Below, piece after piece: positions 26,546 through 38,963 of a DNA stretch of 64,000 bases. This DNA comes from Capillidium heterosporum (Eukaryota; Entomophthoromycota; Entomophthoromycetes; Entomophthorales; Capillidiaceae). Position 1 is the stretch's first letter; each line of letters starts with the position of its first letter. The notes under the pieces are model-generated. The model did no database searches, was not told the origin of the DNA, and saw nothing but the letters and a program-made list of their open reading frames with translations. Both the position numbers and the translations under genes were made by a program. The DNA is taken from assembly GCA_016630905.1 (NCBI GenBank), contig WBMQ01000004.1:2170001-2234000 (forward strand). The letters are read 5' to 3'.

Positions 26546-29500
26546 TTAATTCCTCCGAACTGAGCTCATAAACTCCTCAGCCGCTTGCAAATTGGTAAAT
26601 AGTAAACACCAACTCTTAGTAGCTTCTTCAACTTCAACGTCACCTTTGACATCCACAGCACTTTCGACCTCCTCCTCCAACTGCTTGGATTCTAAATTAG
26701 GTGATATGGGTAGCGGTATATCTTCCGGGTTTACGTCCCCAACTTCCACAACCTCCTCAGCTTTTTCCTTTACCTCTCCCTTACCTTTGGTAATCTTATA
26801 AACAACTTCTACTTCCACCCTTACACCCAAATTGGAAGCTTCAACCTCCAAGCAGAATTCCAGCTCGCGAACTTTAACTTCAACTAAGGAAGATAAACTT
26901 AGAACTTCCTGTAGGTGGTAGGGATCGATATCGTAGCATACTGGTTTTATACTGCTGGATTGATTGGAAGCTGCAGGTAATTTAGTACGATCCAAAGTGT
27001 TGAGGTCGGGTAGGGGTGGGGGCCATATATCATGGCGCTGTTCCAAGAGGTAGATGTATTGATCGGTAACTATTAAAGTAGTTTGCTTGAGGATCGCATT
27101 TTCTTCTTTAGGGTTGGAAGTTTGTGAAGGAAGGATAACTACAAACCCGTAAAACTTTAGAAAGTCAAAGGTAACTTTGTCAACAACAACCTCTTCCCCT
27201 ACAGCCGGGTCGGCATCCACTTCCCATTTAGTTACCAACCTACCATCTAATCGAATTTGGTCAGGGCACTGTAAAGCTCCTAAAAAGGTAGAGTTTCGTA
27301 GGTCGGTAATGGCCCATAAAACGTCGTGATTGACTACCTTGGTCAAGTTGCGGTCGTAAAGCTGCACTAGTAAAGAGTCTAAAAGCTGCGTAGTAGCTAA
27401 TTTGTCCCAAGTCAATATTTTGAAGGAGAAGCTGGGAACATCGTCCAGTCCTACATCCAAGTTAGATTTGGTAGCTGGTGTAATTGAGTGGACCGGTAGG
27501 AAACTTAAAGTATTGGAGGCTTCAACAACCATAACAAAGTGAAAGGTCAATGCTTGTCGGTTAGGTTCCACGTCAATCCTTTTCAATTTGTCGAAATTAA
27601 CGCGTTTGACCAATTTCAAGTACTTGCTAGGATCTTTGGCGTCGCCTTTATTATCGGCTTCCAAATTTGGTTCAAATAAATAGAACCTTTTGTTGCTCAA
27701 GCATAGGTAGACTTCCCGTACTTTAAATTCCTTACTAGGTAGCTGGTTAGGCACCTTGCCACTAGAGTTCAATAGCCTCCATCCTCGATTTTTGGTACTG
27801 CTGTCGTAGAGTGGGAAGGCTTGGGCTAGGTAGGTACCATGGTGCCAGCTGAGAACCTGTTCATCATCGTCGATTAAGATACTAAGGTCCAAGTGCAATC
27901 GTAAGGCGTTACCTACGGTTCGGAAGGGTATGGTCCCTTTTTTGAACCCTTTCAGTCGCTTGTACCTGTCAAAGTGAGGGTCCTTACCATCTTCCAAGCC
28001 AATTGGTGTAGATGGAGAAGGTTGGGGCAATGGAGCTTGTTGGGGGGATTGATTGGTACCGAGTAGCGCACCGATGTAGGGTGCCGGATTGGCGTAGGAT
28101 AAAGATTGCAAAACAGTTTGAGAGGCCTGCATTGGTAAGTTGGCGATGGTATCTACGATGCCGTGGGATGTCGTATCAGTATTCCCCTCCTCCTTGCCGT
28201 AGAACTCGACTAAAAAGGTACCATCACATCGAGGGCATTGGGGTTCCCCACTTACTTTAGCAGCTTTGTTGAAGTTTCCACCGCGTCGTGTCAAGCCAGT
28301 GAACACATCGTTCAAGAACCCCATCCAGTGGCATTTAAGACATTTGCCCTGCTTGTATCGGTCATGCAGCCTACCTTCATCTACATTCTTATTGACGGTA
28401 GCTTTGACTAGGTCATGGAGGTGGTTCAACTGGTCAGGCTTCGAGCTGACGTCGAGTAAAGTGGGTAAATCGTATCGACTTGCTTTAACTTCGATTCGCA
28501 GGCACTGCTTGTCGGATGGGATGAGGCACTTCATCAGATCGTCGTTCGAGTATCGGTGAACGACGGTGGAGTCTTGTAGGCCCAATTGGAGGATCTCCCT
28601 ACCAGTCCATATCCACCTACATGACACAGCTGGAGTTGATCTTGGGCTAGTTTGGGTAGTGCTGCTGGTGTTAGTTATGTAAGTTTCCAAGCTTATTTGG
28701 AAGGTTATGCCGACTGGTAGCTCTTCCTTGATCTCTTCTACTTCGACTTTGGTCGGCTCAGGCACTGTTTCTTCAATCTCAGCTTCCTTGTTGGTAACTT
28801 CAACTTCCACTGGGATTGGGGTTTTGGCAACCTCAGCCTCCTTTGTAACTTTCTCAGTCGTCTGAGCTTCACTTCCCAGGAACTTGAACCTGGACCTTGG
28901 GGTTGTATCCAACGTCTTGGGTTGCGACCAGCTACTTGGTAGACTCCCAGCTGCGGCCGGGACTGCCTGGTCTTGTGGATTCTGAATCTCGTTGAAGACC
29001 TTCAACCAGGTCGTACCGGCCTCACTGCGCATCTGCTCGATCCGGACGACGGTAATCTTCAGCACGCCAGTTAGTTCCTTCCATAGCAGAGTCCAGTCTA
29101 TTGTAAGGAGATCCGACGATAGGTGGTGGCGAGAATGCTCTTCCAGCACCACTGATAGCTTGGGGGTGTAGTTTTGGTGATACGGAGCTCCGTCCCGACT
29201 TATTGGCCTTTCGTATAGAGCTGAGTTTGGGATCAAGCAGTAATGTCGTCAAAGAGGCGTTGTGGGAGTCGTTGTTCAGTTGGCGTTCTTCGACCTCGGA
29301 AATACGGATGGAGCGGACTTGGCTTGCTGGGTGACTACTCTGGCTGTCGGGGTTGGATTCAAAGCTCATCGAAGTACGTCGTGTTGTCGTTGTGCTACCT
29401 TCAGCGCTGGGCCCTTCGATGTCCGATATTGACCGGATGGTGGCCAGACGCCGGGCACCGCGGTTCTGTCTTTTGCTGACTTTTTTGTTTTTTAATATTG

Positions 29501-30879
29501 GGGGTACTGACACCACCTGGTTTGCAGGGATCGTCTCAGTGGTGTGTATGGTAAGGTCAGGTATCGGATCGGAGCAGTAACTGCTCGGTAAGCTGGGGTG
29601 TCGTATTATCTACTTTGACAACATTGTCGGATAGTGAGAAAAGCTTGAAGATTTGAACCCTATAGTGTGGCTACAAACAATTAAATTAGTATTTCGGTAT
29701 TGTAAAAATAACTACCTCATCGCAAAGTGGGTTCCCTTCCAAGCATATGTTGACGAGACTTGGTAAAGTGGCCAATCTGTTGACTTCATCAATTTGACCG
29801 ATCTTGTTGAAACTGACGTCCAAATGCTGCAAGGCCCACAGCTTATGGAGACCCTGCAGGCTTGCCAATCCGTTGGACCTTAGGCTGAGGTGGCTAATAT
29901 TTCCCAATATATAGTCAGCCTTACTTACCGAAACTATATTGTTGAAGCTTAAATCTAAGGCGTTAAGTTTGTACAGTTCCTTGAGACCTTCTGGGATCTG
30001 AGTCAGTCGGTTATTGGATAGACTTAGTTTGTGGCAGTGGCTTACTGCCAATGCCGCCAGTTCACCAAAATCGTTCAAGTCGTTACGGGACAGGTCCAGC
30101 GTCTCCAAGCTGGGCCACAGAGGCTGGCTAGTGTCATTTACCTTATTTGGGATGGTCAAAGTGGCCAACAGCAATTTGTCGACATCCTGGATACTTCGTC
30201 GACACCCCAGGTATATGAGTCTTGGAGCTAAATCGATCCAACCTGAAAATCGATGGGGTGCTAACCGGTAGATTGTAAGCTGGGTCAATTGAGGAAAGAA
30301 GTTCAAGGCGACCGGTTGCGTGAACTTCCATTGGGGCCCATCAGTTGAAGTAAGGATAGTTCGTTGGTCGTAAGGACCTACCTTCAACTTCTGCACCTTC
30401 TTTAAATATCCGAATAGCTTTACTAATTCATTTCCTGACTGCTGATGGTGCTTGGAACCGAACCAACCGTTCAGCCCGGTAGATAAACTCCACTTGTCCG
30501 CCTTCTCCTCGACATCCAGTTTACTATGCTCGTTCAAGCCTTTATTCTTTATCTCCTGCTGTAAGTAAGCTAGCTGATTTATATCTAATGTGATACTGCA
30601 AGGTTCCTCAGCCGCATCTACTTTGACGTCAGTGCTTATTATACCGAAACTAAGGGCAGAAACCAAGCTGTTGGTCGTATCTACTGTATATTGGGCCAAA
30701 TTCTTTAACTTGCTACTACCGGTCTGCGGCTGCTTGTGATTTAAACTTACAAACGACTCGGCATCTGAATCTTGTTTTGTTTTTGAGTCATAGTTTTGTT
30801 GACGTAGGATTGGGGTTTTAGCTTTGTTGTCGAGGTTGTTGGAAAGCTCTTTGATTAAGGTCGTACCAAGTATACTCAT
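26546..30879 (-). CDS. Leucine-rich-repeat protein, STK11IP/LIP1-like (frame interrupted twice)
   Basis: Exon 1 is 29716-30879 and a 45-nt intron lies at 29671-29715. N-terminal LRRs include LETLDLSRNDLNDFGELAAL, LSLSNNRLTQIPEGL, LDLSFNNIV, LSLRSNGLASLQGL, LDVSFNKIGQI and a cap ICLEGNPLCDEPHYRVQIF. A low-complexity linker (VPPILKNKKVSKRQNRGARR), an RIEQMRSEAGTTWLKVFNEI helix, a C2HC-like zinc-ribbon CLKCHW...CPRC (about 28,230-28,360) and PH-like segments follow. This order resembles STK11IP-type proteins, which bind kinases at endo-lysosomal membranes; the function here is inferred. Frame changes by one surplus base twice: somewhere in 29557-29612, and near 29041-29046, where YRR should continue as RIEQMRSEAG. 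With both removed the product is about 1,428 residues. Confidence 0.72.
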
Positions 30880-32734
30880 ATCGCACTTATATTAGCCCAC
30901 AGGGGTTAGATTCTTTTGGTGGTACTAGATATAAATATTTGAAAGGGTATAATTAGTTGAGGCCAACTTGAAATTTGGCTAAAAAAGAATTAGTTTTAAT
31001 TAAAAGTTATAGTACATGTAAGTATAAACGCCTACTTTTCTGCTTCGTTTCGATTAGGTTTGAGTACTTTGTATTGGATGCACGCTATTCCTGTTCAAGG
31101 CACCCAAAACTACCTTATCTACAAATTCTTGGTACTCTTGAAAGCTGTGTGTTCTTGTACTAACGTCGTCAAAGTTAAATGAATTCATTCATTAAAAACA
31201 ATCCAATAATAGAATGCTTTGGCAGGCTATATGCATTACCTATTGGCTTTCATAAACCTAATGAGGTGATACATCACTTCTAAATTAGTAATTTTAGCGC
31301 TATTCAAGCTAAACTTTTTTGAAGTTTACCCAGAATTAGGTTCAAAGCCCGGGCTTAAATCAATAGAAACCAATAACATCAAAGGATGGTATTATTTAAA
31401 TGGATTCTCCAAATAATCATACAAATCTACTATCCCCAAAGTACAATTTGTAAAGAATTGGTGTAGGTACAGCTCTTTATTATTGGATAGTAGAAAGATA
31501 CCTTTAGTGTTTGTAGACTTGTGAATCTTAATATGATATCTATAGAGGTACTTTACAGTATTTGTAAATCTATAAGCAAAATTTTAAATAAATTATTTAA
31601 CTTATAAATATTAAAGTTGACTTTAATATAAAAATCTACTTATAATTTTTACTATTTACTTAGAATATCTTGATATAAAACTTTAGCTTTATTAAAATTT
31701 GTTTAAATGATTACTTATACAAAATGTAGTCAGTGTACTTTTATATTTCTATAACTTTTAAATAATAAAACTATTAAATAAAAAGTATTATTTATACTAA
31801 GTATATTTATTATCTATTTTATTATATACTCTATAACTATTTTAAAAAACTATTATTATATCCTATATCTACTTTTTCTATTTTTTATAATAAATTACTA
31901 TATCAAAATTTATATCACTACTATAAAGTAAATAACTATACTAAGTTTATAGTATTTTAATAGAGTTTCAAGCTATAAAGTGATTATATAATTATGTTTT
32001 TATAGAATTAAACTATTAATGCCTTGAAGATACTTTAATAAATACTCTTTATAGCAGATATTTATCATTTAATTATATAAATTCTAGTAATAAGAAAATG
32101 ATATTCTACATTTTTCACCATTTAGCTTTAATATCTAATCTCAAACTATTATATAAATTTGTGGTTTTACTATAATAAACTAGTAACCAATTTTAATTTG
32201 ATTATTTAGACTAATATTTAAAAAATATTGAATCTATCCAACTAAGATAAGCTTACTATAGTTAACTTTAGTTTAATGTCATCAATAAAACTAAAGTTTC
32301 TACAACTATTAATGTAATAATCTAGTTCTACTTAGTAGATATATTTATTAAATAAACTTTTAAATTAAATATTTAAAAGATTTGGTTAATTTATCTACCT
32401 TAGTAATATTCATTCTAAATAGATTGTAGTTTAATGAAAAAATGATTAAATGTATCATTAAAATGGAGGGTATATATGTTTTAATTCTATAAGGTTTATC
32501 TTTTCATTATTTCCATTCTACTGCTTTGATGTTGGATAGTTTTGATTATAAGTTGCCAATAATAGTTAAATTGCTGCTTATTTAAATTAGCCAAATGTTC
32601 AAATCTCTAGTATGGAATTGTACTTTCTTAAGCTACCTCATCCATTTTATTAAGAAACCTTTTCTAAGCAAATTCTCAATTATCACTGAAACGCTTATCC
32701 AACATTTTTAACTTTTTAATTCAATATTTCAGCT
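30880..32734. other. Intergenic, AT-rich
   Basis: Divergent intergenic block between the LRR gene (minus) and TAD2 (plus); increasingly AT-rich from 31.5 kb. No coding, RNA or repeat feature could be supported. Confidence 0.55.
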
Positions 32735-33588
32735 ATGGAACTTCAACCTCTAGTATTAGATGATGAAAAAGCCATAGAATATATGAAGCTAGCCTTCGAC
32801 CAAGTACCTTTAACTTTTAACATTTCATTTATCAACTTTTTATCTAGGCTGAAGAAGCTTATGCAGTTGGTGAAGTCCCAGTAGGTTGTATATTCGTTAA
32901 TAAATATAGTGGTGAAGTTGTAAGTAAGGGTAGGAATGAAACAAATGAAACTTTAAATGTAAATTTTTGTTTTTGGTCATCTTTTATATTAAAGTTGAGT
33001 AGGGAACTCGCCATGCTGAAATAGTAGCTTATGATAAAATTTATAACAAGGCAGTGTTGAAAAGTAAGGAGGAAAATAAAGAATTGAAGGATAAAGTGAA
33101 GCTGAAGGATTGTATCCTTTTTGTTACGGTGGAGCCTTGTATTATGTGTGCTTCCGCTTTAAGGTTCTTGGGTAAGTTGGAGGATTTTATCATGTTTGTC
33201 GTATTTATTAATTTACCTTTTTAAAATTTAGAAATATCAAAAGTTTATTATGGATGTGGCAACGATAGGTTTGGAGGTTGTGGTTCGGTGTTGGATTTGA
33301 GTAATGAGTAAGTTACTTAAACTGTTCTTTTATGTATATATGTTTGATTTTTTATCTTTAGAAAATTGTGTCCCAAAGAATTATCTAGTTATGAAGTTGT
33401 TGGTGGGATTATGCGTGAGGAAGCTATACTTTTACTGCGAAGGTTCTACGTCAAGGAGAACGATAATGGTAACGATATATTTGTATTCTAGATATTTTTA
33501 TATTGATTCTTTTTGATACTGTTTAGCTCCTGAGCCTAAGAAGAAAACCAATAGAGTTTTGAAGTTGGAGATACCAGAACTTAAATAG
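32735..33588 (+). CDS. TAD2: tRNA-specific adenosine-34 deaminase, catalytic subunit
   Basis: Converts A34 to inosine at the wobble position of several tRNAs, normally as a heterodimer with Tad3. Six exons: 32735-32803, 32848-32958, 33003-33171, 33232-33307, 33362-33468 and 33527-33588, total 594 nt (197 residues); all junctions keep frame with GT..AG borders. The deaminase fold is complete: VGEVPVGCIFV, the zinc and proton-shuttle motif TRHAEIVAYD, the second zinc motif VEPCIMCASALR, then VYYGCGNDRFGGCGSV and a C-terminal EAILLLRRFYV helix. The HAE and PCxxC with FGGCGS typing distinguish ADAT2/Tad2 from cytidine deaminases. The intact glutamate in HAE says this is the catalytic subunit, not Tad3. 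Confidence 0.95.
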
Positions 33589-34221
33589 AGATGTAAAGAT
33601 GTAGAATAAATGTTTTGAAATAAAGTTGTAGAACAAATGTATTTGTAATTTGCTTTGATGTAAAATTTAATGAATAGCCAATTGATATAGATATAATTGT
33701 TTGCATTTGCAAGTACTAGTTGGGCAGTATGTTTATAACCATTTGGTTTTATTAAAGATATAAACTTCTTACATGCAGCAAAATGTAGTATAAAGGTAGC
33801 AAGTTTAACTCTAGGCTTTTAGAAGTTTGAATGATTTATTGAGGACTATAGTAGAAAGAAATCTAGTCAGAAAACTCGCCTTTAAACTATAGCAACATTT
33901 ACTATAGGCAGTATATTTGCAAATGTAGTCTCCTTCTAGATATTTAGCTAAAGTAATACTATCTTTTGTTGCCAATTGGCATCAATGGGCTGTTGTCCAG
34001 AGTATAACAAATAAACCTGTCAAGCTTTGCAACTAGTTGCAAGAAATTTCTCACTATCTAAACTTTTGTTCGATAAGGTGTAATTGAAGCATTTGCAAAA
34101 AATTAACACAAAAACTATATTTAATTGGACTTGATAAACTACCCCATTGGGATATCCGATTCATCATAAAGCCGAACTAATAAAGTCTAAAAACTTTTGA
34201 AGCAACACTCAGCTCTTGAAG
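33589..34221. other. Intergenic between TAD2 and SGD1
   Basis: AT-rich, tandem gene spacing of about 0.6 kb. No feature recognised apart from the presumed TAD2 terminator and SGD1 promoter. Confidence 0.5.
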
Positions 34222-36697
34222 ATGAAACACCAACGCAACCCAAACCAAAACAAGTTCAAAGGTAGAAAGAGTACAACCCAACTACCCGATGCAGTTAAGG
34301 ATATTATAGAAGCCAAGGAAGAGAATAGGCCGGATGATAAAAAAGGTAATCTACAAATTCTTATTCATTTTTAAAATGTATATGTTTGTTATTCGCAGAT
34401 GATAGAAAATTCAAAAAGTTCGTCAACAAGAGTTTGAACCGAAAACTACTTCGAAAGGAGAAACGCAAAGCCAAACCCATCAAAAAAATAGTAAAGGAGG
34501 TTATCCCAGTCAAAAAAGATGAAGTCAAAAAGATTACGACAACACCAACAGTGAAGAAGGAGGTCGAAGTTAAAGTAATCGAAAAGGAAAATGCTAAGAA
34601 GGCTAAAGGAAAGAACCCATGCTAACTAAGGTCGAGATGGAAGAGGAGCTGTATCTACAGAGTATGGAGAAAAAGTTGAAGATAAAGAGTTCTGACAAGA
34701 TAAAATCCAGCAAAGGATTCTTTGAAGACGGTTTGCTAGATCTTTTAGAAGGTATTACCGTTGGTTCGAGAAAGATGAAGGGAAAGGGTGAAAATATTGA
34801 TGCATCAGAAGGTGAAGATGAAGAGGATAGTGCTAGTGAGGATAGTGAAGAAAGCGAAGTGGAAACTAAAGAACCAGTAAATTTAATTTTCTTGTTTATT
34901 TGAGATTAATTTCTATATAGGAACTTTTTGAAGGTGCCTACTACTACTCTACCCGTGAGAAGCCAGTTGAACCAGTTGAGCCAGCAAAGAAATATATACC
35001 ACCCCATATGCGCAACTTAAACCCAACCGACAGCCGCGTTATTGAAATCAAGCGCAAGCTGCAAGCTTTACTCAACAAGTTGAATGATAGTGTTGTAGAA
35101 CCTACTTTGATGGAGATCGATACTCTGTACTTAAACTACCCTCGACTTTTGGTTACTGAAACCTTAACTTCCATTGTAATGGGCATTAATTCAGACGAAG
35201 GTTTATTGCTCAACAGCCTGATCATCTTAAATGCTTCACTAGTCGCTGGAACTTATAGGTTGGTGGGTACGGAAGCAGGTAATTGTTTTTATTTAATCAC
35301 ATAAGCTGATAGTTTAAACTTCTAGCTGCTCACTTTGTGCAAAAGTTGGTTGAATCAATAATTTCCAAGTACAAAGATATGAAGGATTTGGATAGCAAGG
35401 ATAGGAACATTAAACCTTTAATCAACTTGATCAATTTGCTAGCTCGACTCTACAACTTGGAAGTCATTTCCTGCACTTTAATCTATGATTTCATCCACAT
35501 GCTCCTTGACGATGCCGATGATGTTGCCACCGAATTGTTACTCAAGCTACTCAAAGGTAAAAAATCAGTCCCTACCTCTAAATTAACTTTTCTCCTTCAG
35601 CCATCGGTATGACACTACGCCAGGATGACCCCAGTGCCATGAAGACCATTGTGCAGCAGGCCCAAAACTGGTTGTTGAAACCGGACGTTAGTTTGAAGTT
35701 CAAGTTCATGGTTGAACTGCTGGTCGATATCAAGAACAACAAGGTGAAGCCCAGTTTGCAGAAAGAGTTGGAGTTGGACAACGACCTCATCAAGAAGATG
35801 CAGTTAATGTTGCGGTCACTTGCTAAACGTAAGGCGACTCACCATGCCGAACCTTTACGCGTGACTTTGAAGGATATAATGGAAGTAGAAACTAAAGGCA
35901 AGTGGTGGCTAGTAGGTGCAGCCTTCAAGGGACATGATATGGAGGATTTACAACCCATCAATAATCAGTCCGAAGATACCAACAGCCTATTGATGAAAGC
36001 TAAGGAACAGATGATGAACTCCGATTTACGCAAGTCTATATTTACTAGTCTCATGTCTGGGGAAGATTACGTCGATGGGTATACGCGACTGTTGAAGTTG
36101 AATTTGAATGAACGTCAAGCGCGTGATATCCCCAGAGTCATCGTCCAATGCTGTTCCAATGAACCATTGTTTAATCCCTACTATGCTTTGGTGGCAGTCA
36201 AGTTGTGCCACTACAAAGTTAGTTTTACCGTCACCTTCCAATACTGCCTATGGGATCTCTTTAGATCATTCGGTGAAACAGATATTGGGTCCTTCCACAC
36301 CGACGTCCAAGTCGACGACAAGCAGGTCCCATTACGAAAGGTTATCAATTTAGCTAAACTTTTTGCCAAGCTGCTGAGTGAGAATGCGCTATTCTTAACT
36401 AGCTTCAAGACGCTGACCTTCTCCAACTTGACGACGAAATCTAAACTGTTTTTGAAGTTGGTATTTATCAACTACTGTTTGAACCTAAGCTCAAGTCAAG
36501 AATTTATGGAGCGGATGCAGGTTCAGCTGGAAAAGTTGGCCAGACTGGAGAGTGTTGTCTTAAGTTTGAAGTACTTTTTAAAGGTTGAAGTAACGAAGAA
36601 TAAGATTGAAAAGTTGAACTTTAATGAAGGGGAGGTGGACAATGTATTTAAGGTACTAAAGGAGTTGCAAAATGGCTTGGAGAAGTTGAAATTTTAG
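34222..36697 (+). CDS. SGD1: Nucleolar MIF4G/MA3 protein required for 18S rRNA maturation
   Basis: Homologue of yeast Sgd1 and human NOM1, nucleolar scaffold for small-subunit rRNA processing. Exons: 34222-34345, 34399-34574, 34631-34876, 34921-35278, 35326-35556 and 35601-36697; 2,232 nt, 743 residues, all frames compatible. The third junction (34575-34630) uses a GCTAAC branch right before its AAG acceptor. The lysine-rich N-terminus carries nucleolar-type signals (RKLLRKEKRKAKPIKK), then an acidic stretch, KKYIPPHMRNL leading into the MIF4G repeat domain (ALLNKLND onwards), and a C-terminal MA3 domain (LRKSIFTSLMSGEDYVDGYT). NOM1 proteins recruit PP1 in animals; no clear RVxF site is evident here. 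Confidence 0.93.
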
Positions 36698-37399
36698 ATT
36701 TGATTGAGTAATAAAGCTTAAATAGATTTTTTTTGGATATATATTGTTGGCTGGTCGCCCTCACTGAGTGTTTAACCACTGGCTTGGACTTCCAGCTGAG
36801 TGGGTTTGGCCGAATTTGGTGAGTCCTTCAGCATTGGGCATGGTATGTGATCATATTATAAGCTGACTAATATAAATATGATTGAATCCTTTACAACCAA
36901 TAAAAATACGCAAAGCTCTTAATCCTTGTAAAACCACTGGCTAAGAATCTTTAAACGTTTAATTAAACTAATCCAATTTACTATACAATCTTCAAACCTT
37001 AAAGACCTAAAAACACCAAATATCAAAATCCTGAAAGAGCCATCTTCTTTCTATGCCAAAGCTTCGATATACATATCATAACTTGGGAGATAGTCATAAC
37101 TTGGCGACATGTAAGTATATTCTTTTTCAACAAGGGGGTAGACATGTGTTTTAGTCGCAGTAATTCACCATCGAAGTTAGGATCCAATGATTCGTACCTA
37201 AAAAGGATAATTAATCCCAGATGGGATTAAGTGGACTGGTGATTGATTAATGTGACATGAACGGGATATATAATGTTCTAAAGCGAATTGTCGGTGAGAG
37301 ATAAAATACTTGACCCGAAGTATTTTATCGAGGTATAGCACAAATATAAGGTACCTATGAAAAATAATCTGATGCTCGATATACGACTTAGCTGAAGAA
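36698..37399. other. Intergenic, possibly with decayed tyrosinase 3' sequence
   Basis: No intact frame. The minus strand near 37050-37200 has a short open piece (SPSYDYLPSYDMY) that I could not tie to the tyrosinase pseudogene just to the right. Confidence 0.4.
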
Positions 37400-37745
37400 C
37401 TAAGTTGACAATTTGGATTTTACCGACCGATCCCAATAAGGGATGATGATAGTGAGATCGAACTCCTGCAACTTTTGCTCCATCTCACGTAGGAAACTTC
37501 AGTGCCATAGAAATAAGATATCATGTCCCATAAGGGAGTTTGGGCCAACATGAATCTGATCTCTAAATTAGAGGTGCAGAATAGTCTACTTGGCCCAAAA
37601 GCTATTTGATCCATTGTTCACCTAGTGAATGCCATCAAAATAGGTTTTGAGCCCAGCTAGCACCAGAATTTCAATATTCCTGTAGGTTTGGATGCCATTA
37701 GAACAATTCTTGGGCTGAGAAGTTATATTATTGAATACCATCAGA
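37400..37745 (-). pseudogene. Tyrosinase pseudogene fragment
   Basis: On the minus strand the first third of the tyrosinase at 46.2 kb is recognisable, starting FQPKNCSNGIQTYRNIE (gene: FQPKRCPNGIQTRRNIE), through LKTYFDGIH, and ending GHDILFLWH, FLREMEQKLQEFDLTIIIPY and WDRS (gene: GRDIFFLWHR, LRQMEAELQKIDPSITIPYW). In-frame stops replace several codons (for example after FWAK and after FLWH) and homology disappears after the WD.S motif, so the CuB half is missing. This is a dead duplicate of the intact copy about 9 kb away, older than the SABATH duplication because it has many substitutions. Confidence 0.88.
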
Positions 37746-38963
37746 CTGATTGGAAAGGGGAGGGTAAGTTGCATATTTAGCAACCTTTGTTTGTAATTTT
37801 AGTAGGTATATTCTGCTACTTATATATCTTAGTGGTGAGTTTAACTTAATATATAAATGATGGCTATAGTACTACTAGCTTAGTAAGTTTGAATATAGCT
37901 GTTGGAAAATGTCTATTAAAAATGTTTACTAGCAGAAGCTAATTAGATAGCAACAGTAGCCAGTACTCCATAAAGGCTACTGTTGCTACCTAGTTAGCTT
38001 TTATTAGTAAGTGTTCTTGGTGAATGTTTTTCAGTATAATGTATTGAATATAACTAAAAGTATCAAAATCAATTAGTTTCTTGCATTATATATAGTAGAT
38101 TATTTAAACTATATTTGATAAGAACTTGTCCAATTTTCATAAATTATAGAAGTTACTATCCACTTACTATTCTAATTACAAATAAAACATAGCTTTAACT
38201 ATTTAAGTAGCATTGATTAGAATATTTAACAATAAAAAGTTTAAATATATAGTCTAATTTCAAGGCTATATTAAGTAAAATTTCAAAGAAAATATTGCAT
38301 AGAGCTATAAATAATCTGATTTAGTTATAGGTTAAAGATACATTCTTTAAACTTTAAAATTTCCTAAAAGGACTAAGAATTCTTAAAATCAAAGATAATA
38401 CTTATTATTTTATTTAGTATTAGTGAAACATTTTCCATATTTAGTTGGAAAAAATTCTAAAATATATTGAATAGAGTAGTATATTTTATGATTAAAGTTA
38501 TTTTAGTAAGCAGTAATATATTTGCTAGCTAGTAGTTAGTGAAAAAATTAGTATACTAACACAATAGAGTAGTATATCTAATAATTTATATATAGTTTAT
38601 TGCTGTTCTTTAAAATAAGATTAAAAGAATTTGCTAAAGTTACATTGCAGCTTTGAACATTGTATATTTATTTTTGAATATACGATAAAGCACTACTAAA
38701 TTTTAATAATATATTGAAGTTATATTTAAACTAAAAGTAGATTTTTACAACTTTTATATATTTTTCATTCAGATAGTGATACTCTATTTTCAATATTCAA
38801 AAGCTTTGAGCTTTTGGAGTTTAAAAATATACACTTTGAAAAGTAATATATATCAATTTTCTTAAAATCGAGATATAATATTTGGGTATATACTAAATAA
38901 ACTAGTAAATTTTTGTACTGAGTAAATACACGTTCAGAAAAGATTAAATACTTAAAACTATGA
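37746..38963. other. AT-rich intergenic block with a hairpin element
   Basis: Gene-free, very AT-rich. Contains the palindromic element annotated separately near 37.93-38.01 kb. The right border is the outer end of the inverted repeat. Confidence 0.55.
37927..38009. repeat. Palindromic hairpin element (MITE-like)
   Basis: Two 35-nt arms (37927-37961 and 37975-38009) are inverted copies with a few mismatches, sharing a perfect inner GTAGCAACAGTAGCC-type stem, around a 13-nt loop. Weaker inverted similarity extends to about 37902 and 38035. No target-site duplication is certain. It could be a foldback MITE or a transcribed hairpin. Confidence 0.65.

Noticed and set aside
30975-31163. Short plus-strand frame upstream of the LRR gene
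   Set aside because: No domain, no splice context and ordinary length for chance in AT-rich DNA.
37420-37614. 64-codon minus-strand frame as a separate gene
   Set aside because: It corresponds to an alternative frame of tyrosinase; the true frame shows the pseudogene homology.
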